A stretch of 64,000 bases of DNA from Diadophis punctatus similis (GCA_023053685.1 JALIGW010000029.1:1456001-1520000); one strand, 5' to 3'. Positions 33,555 through 45,853 are shown, counted from the first letter of the stretch. Translations and numbers: made by a program. The notes: generated by a model not told the origin, from the letters alone.

Positions 33555-33775
33555 AGTGATTGTGTTGTTTGATAAGGAGACCTAAGTTCAAGTCCTCAGC
33601 CCTGGAAGCTCCCTGGATCAATTTGGGCCAGTTATTATCTTTCAGCTCAAGCTGTTCCAGAAGGTTGTTATTAGAAAAATTAATTGGAAGAGAAAGTGTT
33701 TTGTGCATCACCTTGAATTTCTGGAAGGAAGGCTGGATAGCACTTCACGAAGAAGAAAACAATAGATAGCTGCTT
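33555..33775 (+). mobile_element. Old SINE/L2-related repeat (tentative)
   Basis: The order AAGTTCAAGTCCTCAGCCC, GATCAATTTGGGCCAGTTA, CAGCTCAAGCTGTTCCAGAA, GGTTGTTATTA and CTGGAAGGAAGGCTGGATAG resembles a common old reptile SINE/L2-tail repeat whose intact form has GGGCCAGTCACTCTCTCAGCC-like sequence at this point. Divergence is high. Confidence 0.45.
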
Positions 33776-36428
33776 CCCCCCCCCTTTTTTTTCTTTTTTA
33801 ATGAATGCTCCTCCAGCAGTTTATCCTGCATTCCTGAATTCAGAGAGGTCTCAATGCCATTTCAAAGCCTCTCTTCCTCATCCCCATCTGTACAGGGTTG
33901 AGGCTCTTAAAAGGCAGGCAGCCCTTTTCAAGCAGAACCATTCTTATCACTTTCACCCAGTTCTTGTCCTCTAATTGTGTTTTCCTTTGCTCCAGATAGA
34001 TTTTTTTAACCTACTATTGCTCTTTGAAGGGTAGGATCTTTGCCTTTCTCCCTGAAGTATCTGGACCCCATTACCTGAAGACTGGCAACTAATTGTATTT
34101 CTGCCCTGCCTTATCTCTCCCCTTTAGGACTTTCAGGGTCCTCATTCATCCCTAATCCTCATTTGGCTCTCCCTTTGCCCACCCCCCACCCCCATAATTT
34201 TCTTCCATAAAATATGAATACAGTTTTGGGGGAGGGGTTGGTTTTTTCCCTTTGCTTCTCATCTTTCAGCATCCCTGGCCTAGGGGAGGCTCTTCAGACA
34301 TTCTTTTGCCAAGCTGAAAATGGGCTGTTTATCTCTGTGTTTATCCCTTCTCACTTTTCTGCCTCAATGCTGGTTTGTGATCCATGAAAAGACTCTCTCT
34401 AGATGGCTCCATTCTCTTTGCAGACTCTGCCAAGGAGAGATGTTTGTCAAAGGCTTTGTTGAAAATCCCAATAAATTCACTGCTCCCCCTCTGTGCAGAA
34501 ATCTTTCTCCTTGGCAAAGGAGGGTTTTCTCATTGAGAAACTGAGGCTCAGGTCCAGCTCTGATGTCTCTCCTAATCTCAATGAGAAAAGGCCTGTCTGT
34601 TTCAGGATTCCTTCCTTCTCCAATATGCTGACCCATTCACATTTATTCCTATGGTGTGGGAAGATGCCTCTACTAAACAGGGAAATTTTGTGTGAGGCTA
34701 TAGAATGGGGGAGGGGGTAACATTTGGTTTGCAGGAATTTCTTTGCTTTCTAGATAGTCCTCTTGGTGCTCCACAGTTGACCAGATCCAAGAGATTTTTT
34801 TTAAAGTCTTTAAATAAAAATACAGAATGGCATGTTGCAAAGCATCAAGTTCTAGGATTGCGTTTGTTTACAGTAATGCCTTTGAGAGCTGTGAAGAACC
34901 TTGAGGTTCTAAGAATTGATATTTTGTGACTGATTAGGCCCAGCGTGATCACTGTTTGTGAATAGCCACTCATAACAGCCATTTTGTTAGTGCTCCTAAC
35001 ACATTCTCTTGAAATTCCAGATATGCCTCCCTTCCTCAGCTCTCCAAAATTGCCAGCCGTTGGGCTACAACTCTACAGCAGCTTATGATGGCCCTAAATA
35101 TTAAGACCCAAAAATGCCCAGAAAGGAATGTCTTGTTGGGCTATCCAGAATCACCCCCAAATTTGGCAAACATGTTCTTTGTTATAGCCAAATGGATAGG
35201 AAAAAACAACATTATTATCTCCTATTATTTGTATCAATCATTTTGAGATTTATTACCTGATTACGAGCAATCAGGGTGTTTTAGCAATCACTTTAAACAG
35301 AAAAATTAATCATCTGCAGTATTCTGAAAGGCAAGGTTTTTGCCTTAGAATGGCTTGCTTGCTTGCTTATTTGTTTGTTTGTTTGTTTCCCTTGTTATTT
35401 TTACCAATAACTCAATATATCCAATATACCTTCCTCCTCCTGTTTCATGGATTCTTACGTTATGAGCAAGAAAAGTAAATTCAACCAAAGACCATGTTGC
35501 GTAGTATTGTGAGAGCTGATAGCCAAAATGTCTGAAAAATACCAATTTTGGAAACACTCTCTCACATTCTCCTGAAAACAGGAAAACAAATTCAAGAATG
35601 AAGAACTGGACTGCATTTGAGTTTCTCTAGCAGATAAAATAATAGGGAAAGCAGTTTCAGAAAAAAGGCAGTTTTATACTGCATAAAAACAAGATAATTG
35701 TGGAATCTTTTTTTGTCTTCCCCACTCAGCACAGCCAAATATATAGAGTTAATTCCTCAAAGCAGAGATGTGAGGAATCTCCTATGGCAGGACTGAGCCC
35801 TTTCTGACTTGTCTTCTGTTGCCAAGTGTGCAATAGTGTTAAATTGTAGTTTTTAAGACCATACGCAAACACTCTGTCTGTGTTTCAGACACTCTTTTGT
35901 CTTTCTGAGTCATGTTCCATCAGGGTTGTACAGCTCAAAACAAGTTGAGCCCCAACTCAATTTAAACCTTGCTTCTGAATGTTCCAAATCCCCAAAGCTG
36001 CTGCTCTTTCTTTTGCCAATAAAGTATCTTTGAATCAAATTAAATTAATTGTGTGAAACTCAGCAGGGTGGCTAGGGAGGATTAATTAATGTTGCATCAA
36101 CGAAGTGCAAATTTCTTGGGATTAAGAGACAATTGCCCCAGGCTTTCATTCATGGCTAAGCATTGGTCCTATAGCTCAGGAGTAAATGTTAGTAAAAACT
36201 GTTAATAAGCCATAAAAGAAATTTCAAGCAAAAATTCTGGGGAAAGTTGTCATTTGGAATCAGGATAAAAGAGAAAGCGAGGCAAGGCCAATCTATTCAC
36301 CCAACTCGAACCTCCCTGTCCAATACAAGATGAACCCCTAGTAGTCCATAGAAACAGATTTCTTGAGAATCCTGTGCTGGAAAGGGACTGAATGAGAAGG
36401 AGGAAGAAGAAAATCCACTTAGGTGTAT
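33776..36428. other. Unique sequence with short simple repeats
   Basis: T-rich runs near 33786-33800 and TTGC/TTTG repeats at 35355-35388 are present. No gene is recognised. Confidence 0.5.
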
Positions 36429-37082
36429 CTCTAAATCAGTGGTTCCCAAAGTGGGCGGTACTGCCCCCCGGGGGGCGGTGGGAACCCTTAGGGGGGCGGT
36501 GAGAGGCAAGGGTGGCGACGGGGGCGGTGAGAGTGGCCAGGGGGGCGGTAGGTGGTTTGCCATGCTTTTGCACTTGAAGCTCCCTCGCGTTCCTCGCTTT
36601 TGTGTGCAGGGCAGCCCATTCTGAAATAAAACGCGATATGTTTTCTTTCAGAATGGGCTGCCCTGCACACAAGAGCGTGGAATGTGACGGAGTTACAAGT
36701 GCTAGGTATGATGCCCGTCTCACGGCCCACCCGGGCTCCGCCCAGGCTCCACTCTGCACCACTCCGCTCCGCTCCGCACGACTGGTCACCCCAAACTGCA
36801 TCCCACTGCGCGACGGGCATCCTACCTAGCACTTGAAGCTCTCTCGCGTTCCTCGCTCTTGTGTGCAGGGCAGCCCATTCTGAAAGAAAACGCAAGATGT
36901 TTTCTTTCAGAATGGGCTGCCCTGCACACAACAGCGTAGAATGCGATGGAGTTACAAGTGCGCGGCACAGCAACCAGGGAAGCCGACCGCTCCCAAAGCT
37001 GCTTGGGCGAGCGCTCGCAGACCCGCAGGAAGGCCCTGCTGCGGAACCTGCAGGTGCACGGACTTTTCCGCCCGGCATCCCC

Positions 37083-37095
37083 GTCGCCTAGCAAC
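37083..37095 (+). promoter_or_regulatory. X-box (RFX-type) motif in captured 5' flank
   Basis: GTCGCCTAGCAAC fits the RFX X-box pattern GTNRCC, 0-3 bases, RGYAAC exactly, with a one-base spacer. It lies 35 bases upstream of the ATG of the RSPH14-like fragment, where promoters of motile-cilium genes usually carry it. Confidence 0.65.
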
Positions 37096-37129
37096 CCGGC
37101 ACGCGCAATTCGGCGGGCTCCCCTCCAGC

Positions 37130-37330
37130 ATGGGGCACCCGTGGATCTCAGCCCAGCTGCCCCCCGACATCGACCCCACCAAAGCGCCTGTGGCCTTCGG
37201 CCGCTGAGGCCTCCCCAAGCTTAATGAAGAGCTGCAGCACCCCAAGCTGCTGACGCAGCAGCCGGCATTGATGGCACTCTGCAACCTGGTGCACGACCTG
37301 GAGAATGCTTACCAAGCCATCGGCGTGGAT
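37130..37330 (+). pseudogene. RSPH14: Captured first coding exon resembling radial spoke head 14 (RSPH14), inactivated
   Basis: From the ATG at 37130 the frame reads MGHPWISAQLPPDIDPTKAP and AFGR, then a TGA at 37205-37207, then LPKLNEELQ, LLTQQPALMALCNLVHD and ENAYQAIG. This matches my recollection of the N-terminus of RSPH14 (formerly RTDR1), an armadillo-repeat protein of ciliary radial spokes, including the spacing. The TGA lies where arginine is expected, so it is probably a CGA-to-TGA change. Resemblance stops near 37325, probably at the exon edge, and the frame runs into GGCGGCGG and the polypurine tract. It has no intron in the captured part and cannot make a useful protein. The identification is by memory, not by search. 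Confidence 0.72.
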
Positions 37331-37362
37331 GAGCGGCGGCGGCGGCCTGGCCACAGCTGGCG

Positions 37363-38013
37363 GGAGGGAAGGGAAGGGAGGGAAGATGGAAAGAAAAAGG
37401 AAAGAAAGAAAGAGAGGGAGGAAGGTAGGAAGACAGAAAGAAAGAAAGAGAAAGAATGATGGTAGGAAGGAAGGAGGGAGGGAAAAAGGAAAGAAAAGGG
37501 AAAGAAAGAAAGGAAGAAAGGGAGGGAGGAAGGAAGGAAGACAGACAGACAGAAAGAAAGATGGTAGGAAGGAAGGAAGATGGTAGGAAGGAAGGAAGAC
37601 AGACAGAAAAAGAAAGGAGGGAGGGAAGAAGGAAAGAAAGAAAAAGGAAGAAAGAGGGAGGGAGGGAGGAAGACAGACAGAAAGAAAGAAAGATGGTAGG
37701 AAGGAAGGAAGACAAGCAGAAAAAGAAAGGAGGGAGGGAAGGGAAGGGAGGGAAGAAGGAAAGAAAGAGGGAGGGAGGAAGAAAGAAAGAAAGATGGTAG
37801 GAAGGAAGGAAGGAAGACAGAAAGAAAGAAAAAGATGGTAGGTAGGAAGGAAGACAGACACAAACAGAAAGAAAAGATGGTAGGAAGGAAGGAAGGAAGA
37901 CAGACAAAGAAAGAAAAGAAAGAAAGAAAAAGATGGTAGGAAGAAAGACAGAAAGAAAAAGAAAGAAAGAAGGGGGAAGGTAAAGAAGAAAGAAAGAACG
38001 AAAGAAAGAAAGA
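37363..38013 (+). repeat. Polypurine (GGAA/GAAA/GACAGACA)n tract inside the hAT
   Basis: About 650 bases of nearly pure purine strand with repeated GATGGTAGGAAGGAAGG and GACAGACAGAAAGAAA units. Long open frames on both strands are repeat artefacts. Confidence 0.95.
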
Positions 38014-38221
38014 CTTATGACCACAATTGAGCCTAACATTTTGGTTGCTAAGCAAGAGCGTTGTTAAGTGAGTTTCACCACACTTTACAGTGACCGCCCA
38101 CCCGGTCACCTGACCACTAAGCCACACCCACCTGAGGGAGTGGGGTGGGGGGCGGTGAGGATGACTTTGTAGCACCAAGGGGGCGGTGGACTGAAAAAGT
38201 TTGGGAACCACTGCTCTAAAT

Positions 38222-41200
38222 GAACCGGCTGCAGAATAGGGAAATGCTGCTGGCTGATTCTAAAGAACTGCCTGTAGGTTTTGGTGGATCTAGTATTCAG
38301 ATACATGCCAAAGCCACTTCCCCCCTCCCATCCAGGTAAATGGGCAGGCCCTGAAGAGGTGAGATTCAAGTCAGAGCCATTTTCTCATTTTCTCTGAGCC
38401 ATTATTGCTGCATGATTTCAGTCATTACTTCTACAGTATTAGCTCCATTGCACCTTCTCATTCACTCCCAACTTCTCCATACCATCTCAATCTGTTCCTT
38501 CCACACTTCACGCACTAAAGCTTTCCCTAACTGCAGGACTTTCTGGCTCATGAATCTCAATGGAGAGTCTCCTGGTGGCAGATGATGAAAATGAACAGGG
38601 CTCTTAGTTCCTAACTTTATCAATGAATGTGTTGAGGGGGAAGGAACATTTCCTAGATCATGGGAGACTAGATTCATCCATCTGCTAGTAATGGATATTG
38701 GGGTAATGCAAGATAAACACTTGTGTTGTAAATAAATTAATAGATTAACAGGATTGGTGATACAGTATGCAGTTCCAGAGAGGTGGGGCAGTAGTGTAGA
38801 TGGTACAGCCTCATGGTCCCTGATGGCACTAATCCTTAAAGATTGGGACCTAGAGCATGTTTTCTGATAGACAGATTATCTTGGTGTAGTTGATCTCAGG
38901 TAATGAGCTATGTTGTGCTTGTGCCAGCATGTTGAATTGTACCTGGAAGCAACCATTGCAACTATCAAAATAGAGGTATCCCTTGGACATATCAAGTTAT
39001 ATCCACAGATGTTTGAACCACTGCACACTACCTATTGTTTCAAAATCCAGCTTAACCTATTCTATCCTGGACATTTTGGAATAAACAATGCCCATCATTA
39101 TGCACTGGGCGTGAAGGAGATAGAAAGAAGCCTGTTCACACCAGCTCTCCCATCCTCCCACCCTGTCCCCAGTTAGGTGCTCAGGTGCTTTTATCTATTT
39201 CAGATTTTTCAAGGATGTGGCACTGCCTTAGATTAAGCAACAGGAAGCACACCAGGCAAAAGCTTGCCTTAAAGGCCAGAGGACTGGAAGGTGAGGAGTG
39301 AAGATTAGGTGTCGCCAATATGCAGCTACTGGTCAAAAAGTTTCTGCAACTTAAAGGCAGAGGCGGGAGCTGTGGAGATTCCAGCTGCGAATCCAAAGCA
39401 GGCTGTTTAGTCTGGGAACTGATTAGAAGCAGCAGGAGCCCATGGCTGGGTTCATATTGTGCCCTGGGTATAAGATGCATGCAGCATAAGGTTGCAAGAT
39501 AAAAAATCAAGTTATCTGGGACAGAGTTTAAGACAAGGGAGGAAACTAATATGGTGGGGAGGGAAGTGAGAGGAGGCCAATGAGAGAGTGGAAGTGGGTA
39601 AGAAGCAAAATCCTATCCCACTGGGTTAGAAAATTGCTGCAAAATCAAGCTTGAAATGAACTGAAATTGCTGAATCCAAACGGATCTAATATCCTAAGCC
39701 AACAGCGGTGGAATGCTGGCTTCTAAAGCTGTGCTTCCCTCACAGAACAAACAAGTGGAGGATGTCAGGCTGAATGATGGAATGGAGGGTAGGGGGTGGA
39801 GTTACATTTGGGGGTAAAGAGCCTCCAAGGGGTGAAATTATACTGTGGAGACCATTGGACTCGGTTGTAGTGTGGGATGAAAGGGCATTTAGCTGCTGCC
39901 TTTGACCCTCTGGCAGAGAGGGGGAGAGAGACAGATTTGGCCCTCGGGAAAACTCTCAAACTTAGGAAACCACTCTCTGTTGGACACTCTGTCCAGGCCG
40001 TGCTCCTAGTCTGACTTTCCCACTTATTGAAGTGGCAGCTTCTGCTCCTGTCCCCATCTCCCTAGGCCATCTCCCTTGGCAACGGGCACTTGTGTGACTC
40101 TGGCTCAGCACTCTCACTTAGCAAGCACTGCTTCTAATTTCCACAGTTATTTTAATGGATGTTGTGTGTGCTTTCTCCATAGCCCCTAATCTGTGTACCA
40201 CACGTTCCAGGCACTAAGGGGGCCTGGTAAGAACTGGGCTAGCCAGGTAGCCCTGGCCCAGGTATTCTCACAGCAGTTTGTAATGAGACTTATTGGCCCC
40301 GTTTGCTGGTAGCCAGAGGCAATGAAAGGAGGAGATGACCCATAAGGCTGGGAGATCAAACACTGAGGGCTAGTAGAATGTGTGGCAGTTGAAATGCTGG
40401 CACAAGGACAACTTGCTTTGTGCAGTAAGAAAAACCTTGCAATTCATGGATTAAGACAAGTAAAATCCTGGATATAACCAGTTCCTAGGCAAAATGTGAA
40501 TAACCACTTATGGTTGGAGTTATCCGTGAAAATAATGCCATTAAATTGTTTTTAGACAGGCCAGTGTTTGTGCCAAAGCCCCAAGGGACTCACATATGAG
40601 AGCTATGGAGTTGTGCGTCATCTACTTTCCCTTCCCCTCCCTCATGTTATGAGCAGGGGTGGCACTGCATCAATTCCATCATGTACTCAAATTCATGGAC
40701 ACATGCATCCTACTAAATGTGGTAAAGAGCTGTGGTATGAGCTAATGCCAGAGCTATGTACACCAGCCTTTCAGCCAGTCTGATTCAAGGAGATGGCTTA
40801 TAAATTTGCCTATAGATTAACTGTACCTCCACAATTTACCTCACAGGATAGGTCTGAGGGAATTATCTGAAGGAAATGCTGGATCCTTAGCATAATTTAT
40901 TCCCCAGCTGCTCACCCTGTCCCACGCTCCTTAGCTATATTGGCCATAACAAAGTACAGCAATTTCTGCTGAGCCCCATAAATGTGTTCTCCAGAATATC
41001 CAGTATTGACATCCTTCTGCCATAGAGAAATCCTTGCGAGAGAGGTGCGTAGTTTTGTGGCAGAATATAGAAAGTCACAGGTACATTGCCATCCAGCATA
41101 GATTATACTGGGTCTACACAAACCAACAGCCTAACATAGGAGAACATTAAAGCTTCACATGTTGCATGAAAATCCTCCATATTCTGCCTGCCATTTATTA

Positions 41201-41700
41201 TTGGGCAGGCATGGGAGGTGGCTCTTATAGTTTTGGCATTGGCTATTTCTATATGGTATAAATTGGCAGCCCCAACTCACCACCTGTCACTTCAGGAGTC
41301 ATTCTCTTTCACAGAAAATGCAAAAGGGTCCTCAAAGCCAGATACCCTTTCTTGTCCATCACTGTGGTTTTTCTCTTCATGTTGTAACCAGAGACTTGCA
41401 AGGTCCATGCCAGCATGGAGCCAAATAAAAACATTCCTGAGTTGGTGGTATATACTGATTTAGGTTTAATAAGCTCAGTAAATCGAAAGTAATGCCAGCG
41501 CCCACTTGGAGGCTGAAGCTGTGTGATCCGTAAGCAAGGAAACAACATGAGTAGAGAGAAATGAACATTCAGGCTATTCATTTGCCTTTCCATGCATACA
41601 TTTACTTAAAATGTGCAATTGTTTAAAATAGTCACCAGTTCATATTTAGCTAGCATATTAGTTAAGTTTGTAAGGCGTGTGTGTACACACACACATACAC
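38222..41700. other. Largely unique 3.5-kb region
   Basis: No gene or clear transposon is recognised. The part 39980-40350 has non-repetitive, balanced sequence that could be conserved non-coding DNA. Confidence 0.4.
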
Positions 41701-41742
41701 ACACTTTACAAGCTTAATATGCTAGCTAAATATGAACTGATG

Positions 41743-41749
<7 letters not shown>

Positions 41750-41782
<33 letters not shown>
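41750..41782 (+). repeat. (CA)n microsatellite
   Basis: About 16 uninterrupted CA units lie directly left of the inverted Penelope-like pair. Confidence 0.9.
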
Positions 41783-41785
<3 letters not shown>

Positions 41786-41803
41786 TTTCGTGGGTGTTTG
41801 TGT

Positions 41804-42150
<347 letters not shown>

Positions 42151-42264
42151 GGGGGTATGTATATATGTACTGTACGGTATGTATGTACCTTCCTGAAACC
42201 TAAGGCTTTTTGGATGCCAAATATATGGATGCAGTATCTTCAATGGGACACATTCAGTCTGCTA

Positions 42265-42399
42265 CTGTGTTTTCCCGAAAATAAGAACTTATATTAAAAA
42301 TATAAGTTTTCCCGAAAATAAGGTCTTATATTAATTTTTGCTCCAAAAGACGCATTAGGGCTTATTCTTCAGTTAGGTCTTATTTTTGAGGAAACACGG
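42265..42399 (+). mobile_element. Small TA-flanked MITE (CCGAAAATAAG family), 135 bp
   Basis: Left end CTGTGTTTTCCCGAAAATAAG and right end CTTATTTTTGAGGAAACACGG are inverted repeats, and both are flanked by TA, as in Tc1/mariner insertions. It also has an internal repeat of TTTTCCCGAAAATAAG at 42307-42322. Confidence 0.75.
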
Positions 42400-42401
42400 T
42401 A

Positions 42402-44552
42402 GGTGGGGATGAAGCATACATAAGGCTGTGTGTGCCATATTTCATGCAATGAGGATGAGAATGCAGACAGGCCTGGGAGTGTTATGGATGGGCAACATAT
42501 AAATTAAACAAAATATATCTGAGAACAAAGTTGCCCACTTTATCAGTGATGCCGAGCTTGAGCAATTTGAGTAATTCCCCAAAAGGGCATGGAAATTGCA
42601 GTCTTGATCTGAAGCTTCCAGGAAATGCTGATTCTCAGGCAGAATGACATAGCAATTAAAATAAGAGTTTCTGATTATGAAGCTAAATATCCTCTGTCCC
42701 AGAGAAGTGTGTACAAGGTCTGTTTTCTTCTGCTCTGCTTCTCTCAGTACAACTGCCACAAGGGCCAACTTCTCCCAGCAGAATGCCATTCTTTCTCATC
42801 TTCTGGCGTACATATAATGACTCACAAAATAAGGTTTGCATTTCCAGCTGAGGTTGAAGAGACATTTGATGATGGCTTATGCTATAAATGCTGAGCTACT
42901 TCTGTCAAGGTCAAGGGTGTAAAGAGTTGGCAGATGCAACAACAGCTTTAAAGAGCAGGTAAATGAGGAACCTCACGCTATGGGTTTTCCCTGACAGACA
43001 GCAGCTGGTGATCCCAAGCATCTCATATGGAAATGGAAGGGAATGACTGGGCTGAGTCACTGAGAGATGAGGAACTGGACCATGAATCAGAGATAGTATG
43101 CATATAAACCAAGCCAAGATAAATGGAAATAAAATGGTCAGCTATGCAGACAGAGGGAGGAGAGCTGTTTATCATTCCTCATTCTCCTTTTTCCCCTCCC
43201 CTTCTGCCTTCCCATACCTGAGGGACATACTTCACCTGTTGTCAGCCCTCCTGGGTAAATCAGACAGGAAACACAATTAGACGAGCTAAATCTGCTTTAC
43301 TAAATTCTGATTCACTAAATCTTGCAAGTCTAAAGTTTACAAACTTCCTGCCACCACTTTTAACCCCTCTGATCCATATAGGATGGATATTTCCTAAATT
43401 TCTTCCTCTGAATGTTAAAGCCACTGGAGGCTCCTTCCTCTCTTGTTTGCTGGGCAAACAATCTCAATCTTTCTCTAATCATCCCCACATTGCATTATTT
43501 CCTTTCACTTTCAAAATCAGATGGGGCACATCCCGAATCTACCAATATCAGTGCCACCACAACATTTCCTGCCAGTTCCATCATGGTCAGTGATGCCAGC
43601 GTCTCCTGGACACATGGAAGATGCTTTTCCTTAGTACTGCCACCACTCTTTATCTATAAACAATCCAGGGCATAAAGGTATGAGGGAAACTGAGTAAGGA
43701 TATGGGGGTTTTGCAGCTTGGTAGGAGGTTTTAAGGGGGCATCACAGTGCTAAGACTTGAGGTATAAGGATACCATTAGAGGCATGAATCAGACTCTACA
43801 CCCTAATATAAAGTCTCAGATTTCACTTTGCTGTTCCTTCCACATATGTGAGTCTTCCTTTGACCCAGTTTTCTGTCATATTTAGCTTCTCAAGCCTTCT
43901 CCTTTCTCACACTCTGCTGCTCTCATTTCTATTGTTGTCCCTCAATTTGTCTTGGCTCCCCTGGGATTGCTTTCGATCCCAGGTGTTCATAGATCCGATG
44001 TTGTAAAGCCCTCCTATCTACCCCTCCATAAGTGAGAGAGGGTTTTTTTTCATCTTCATAAGTTACCACAAGGCCCAATCACTACACATTGGTGGGTTTT
44101 GCTTTAGCTTATCTCCTCTTTCTCTTTAAGCCCCCCTCCTCCTAATCTGACACATTCCCCAGATCTATGGGCTGCCCTTTTCTGACATAAATCTCCCTTG
44201 GCCATTCCCTGCCCATATATCTTTCAGCTGCAGCTCTCTGAGCATCACTCTTCCTGACACCTGCCCTGCCCTGGACCATCCACACCCCCTGATTTAATAC
44301 CAAGTAGATTTCATTACTGCAGTTTGCTCTCCTTGCTGGAGCGTTAATGAAGATGTTAAAGGAGAAAAGCCCTGCCCACGACCTTGTGCTCCAAGGCATG
44401 TCCTGTTCTCAAGTGCATCCACTGCAACTCATCAGTCTCCAGCACCCAAGCTGTTTACAAGAAATTGCAGCACAACTTAAGAGTGTGATACCAGGTTTCC
44501 TTTTCTCCCACCAGGCTCAGACTCCTCCCGGTGCTTATACTTCTTCTTCAGG
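42402..44552. other. Unique sequence, nothing recognised
   Basis: I see no convincing exon or repeat in this 2.1-kb stretch. A segment near 44300-44400 (TTAATGAAGATGTTAAAGG) may be an old LINE trace. Confidence 0.4.
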
Positions 44553-44560
44553 CCTTAGAT

Positions 44561-44780
44561 CAGTGGTTCTCAACCTTCCTAATGCCGCGGCCCGCCCCCG
44601 CGACCCCGCCCCACCGCCGCCATTTGGGTTCTTTTACCCTCTGCACATGTGCAAAATGTTCTGCGCATGCGCAGAGGGTAAAAGAACCCAAATGGTGGCG
44701 TCCAGGCAAAGTCTCCTGACCCCTGTGAAAAGGTCGTTCGACCCCCAAAGGGGTCGCAACCCCCAGGTTGAGAACCGCTG
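44561..44780 (+). mobile_element. SPIN-related non-autonomous hAT, 220 bp, with NRF1/YY1-motif module
   Basis: Left end CAGTGGTTCTCAACCTTCC and AATGCCGCGGCCC, and right end GACCCCCAAAGGGGTCGC then GGTTGAGAACCGCTG, are the ends of the SPIN hAT family known from many tetrapods. The perfect target duplication ccttagat is at 44553-44560 and 44781-44788. The interior is not the usual SPIN interior: it is the GC-rich palindrome found in two other hATs of this window. It is a chimaera of SPIN ends and the shared module. Confidence 0.9.
44605..44706. repeat. GC-rich palindromic module (copy C)
   Basis: Arms CACCGCCGCCATTTGGGTTC and GAACCCAAATGGTGGCGTCC enclose TTTTACCCTCTGCACATGTG and CTGCGCATGCGCAGAGGGTA, with TGCGCATGCGCA at 44662-44673. 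Confidence 0.85.
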
Positions 44781-44788
44781 CCTTAGAT

Positions 44789-45605
44789 TATAATCTAGCC
44801 CTTAAGAGTTTTGAGGTCCTCTATCTCCCATGACGCTGCCGTTCTCTTCTTTCTGGTTATGGTGGTGCTCTCAGCTTTCCCTAGGATAAAAACCATGTGG
44901 TTCACATATGCAGTGTTTGTCTTGGAGCAAGGCATTCTATTTCTCATTTATGATCTGCTTACGTTTTAGATTCCCATGTAAACATGGTTTGTATTCCCAA
45001 ATTGGTCTGGGCACATTCCAGTTTGTTTTCAAGTGGACTCACACAATTTATGATCAGTGAACTGAATGCAATCCACCAGCAAGCTCCTCTTCTCCATGAA
45101 GGCTGTGCTTATTGCTGTTTGTGTTAAAGGTTGTGTTGGACTCAAAAGCCGATAGCTTCGCCTGATGGTTTGGAAATTTGAACAAGCTAAAACATATTAA
45201 AGATTAATGTGCTTTTGTGTCAGCAGGTCCTCCATTATTCTTGGGATCTTCAAAATAAAGTTTTACTTTACATATTTTAAAGATTGGAAATGAATTAAGT
45301 ATGGAACTTACTTTGCTTTTTCATAATAGGTGATGATCAGTGAAATATCTTTCCCCGAACAACCCACTCAAACTCATAATTGCAGGTTTTCTAAACTGCT
45401 ACTTGGACTGTAAAAAGTTTTATGCATTTTTCATTTTTATTTCTTTGTTTTACCAGGTTTTTTTTTACTACTGTACTGTACTATTATGTTGTGCTTTTTA
45501 ACGTTTCTTCTAAGGCACCTTTTTATACTTACTGAAAAAAATGATTTTTTCATCTTGAATGTAGAAAGTTTTTAATTAAGACATTGTAAATACATGTAAG
45601 TGCAT
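44789..45605. other. Unique AT-rich sequence
   Basis: I see no gene or clear repeat here. Confidence 0.5.
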
Positions 45606-45613
45606 TAAAATTA

Positions 45614-45845
45614 GAGCCGAGATGGCGCAGTGGTTAAATGCAGCACTGCAGGCTACTGCTAGTTCAGCAGTTCAGCTGTTCAAATCTCACCGGCTCAAGG
45701 TTAACTCAGCCTTCCATCCTTCTGAGGTCGGTAAAATGAGGACCCAGATTGTTGGGGGCAATATGCTGAACTCTGTAAACTGCTTAGAGAGGGCTGTAAA
45801 GCACTATGAAGTGGTATATAAGTCTAAGTGCTATTGCTATTGCTA
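45614..45845 (+). mobile_element. tRNA-derived squamate SINE, plus strand
   Basis: This has the same structure as 22914-23130: a head with GATGGCGCAGTGGTTAAATG, the CCATCCTTCTGAGGTCGG and TAGAGAGGGCTGTAAAG body and a (TATTGC)n tail. An 8-bp target duplication taaaatta lies at 45606-45613 and 45846-45853, fixing the ends. Confidence 0.85.
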
Positions 45846-45853
45846 TAAAATTA

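Larger units (their letters stand above)
36437..38213 (+). mobile_element. Non-autonomous hAT, 1777 bp, carrying a captured RSPH14-like gene fragment
   Basis: Terminal repeats are CAGTGGTTCCCAAAGT on the left and CAGTGGTTCCCAAACT inward from the right, and the perfect target duplication ctctaaat lies at 36429-36436 and 38214-38221. Subterminal GGGGGGCGGT words occur at both ends. The left third has two large inverted repeats built on CAGAATGGGCTGCCCTGCAC (36604-36672 and 36866-36930). The middle (about 36985-37330) is foreign to such elements and reads as promoter plus first coding exon of a ciliary gene. The right third is a 650-bp polypurine tract. There is no transposase, so it would have moved with enzyme from another element. 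Confidence 0.9.

Noticed and set aside
37148..38211. Open frames up to 300 codons on the minus strand
   Set aside because: They are translations of the polypurine tract inside the hAT, with no domain.
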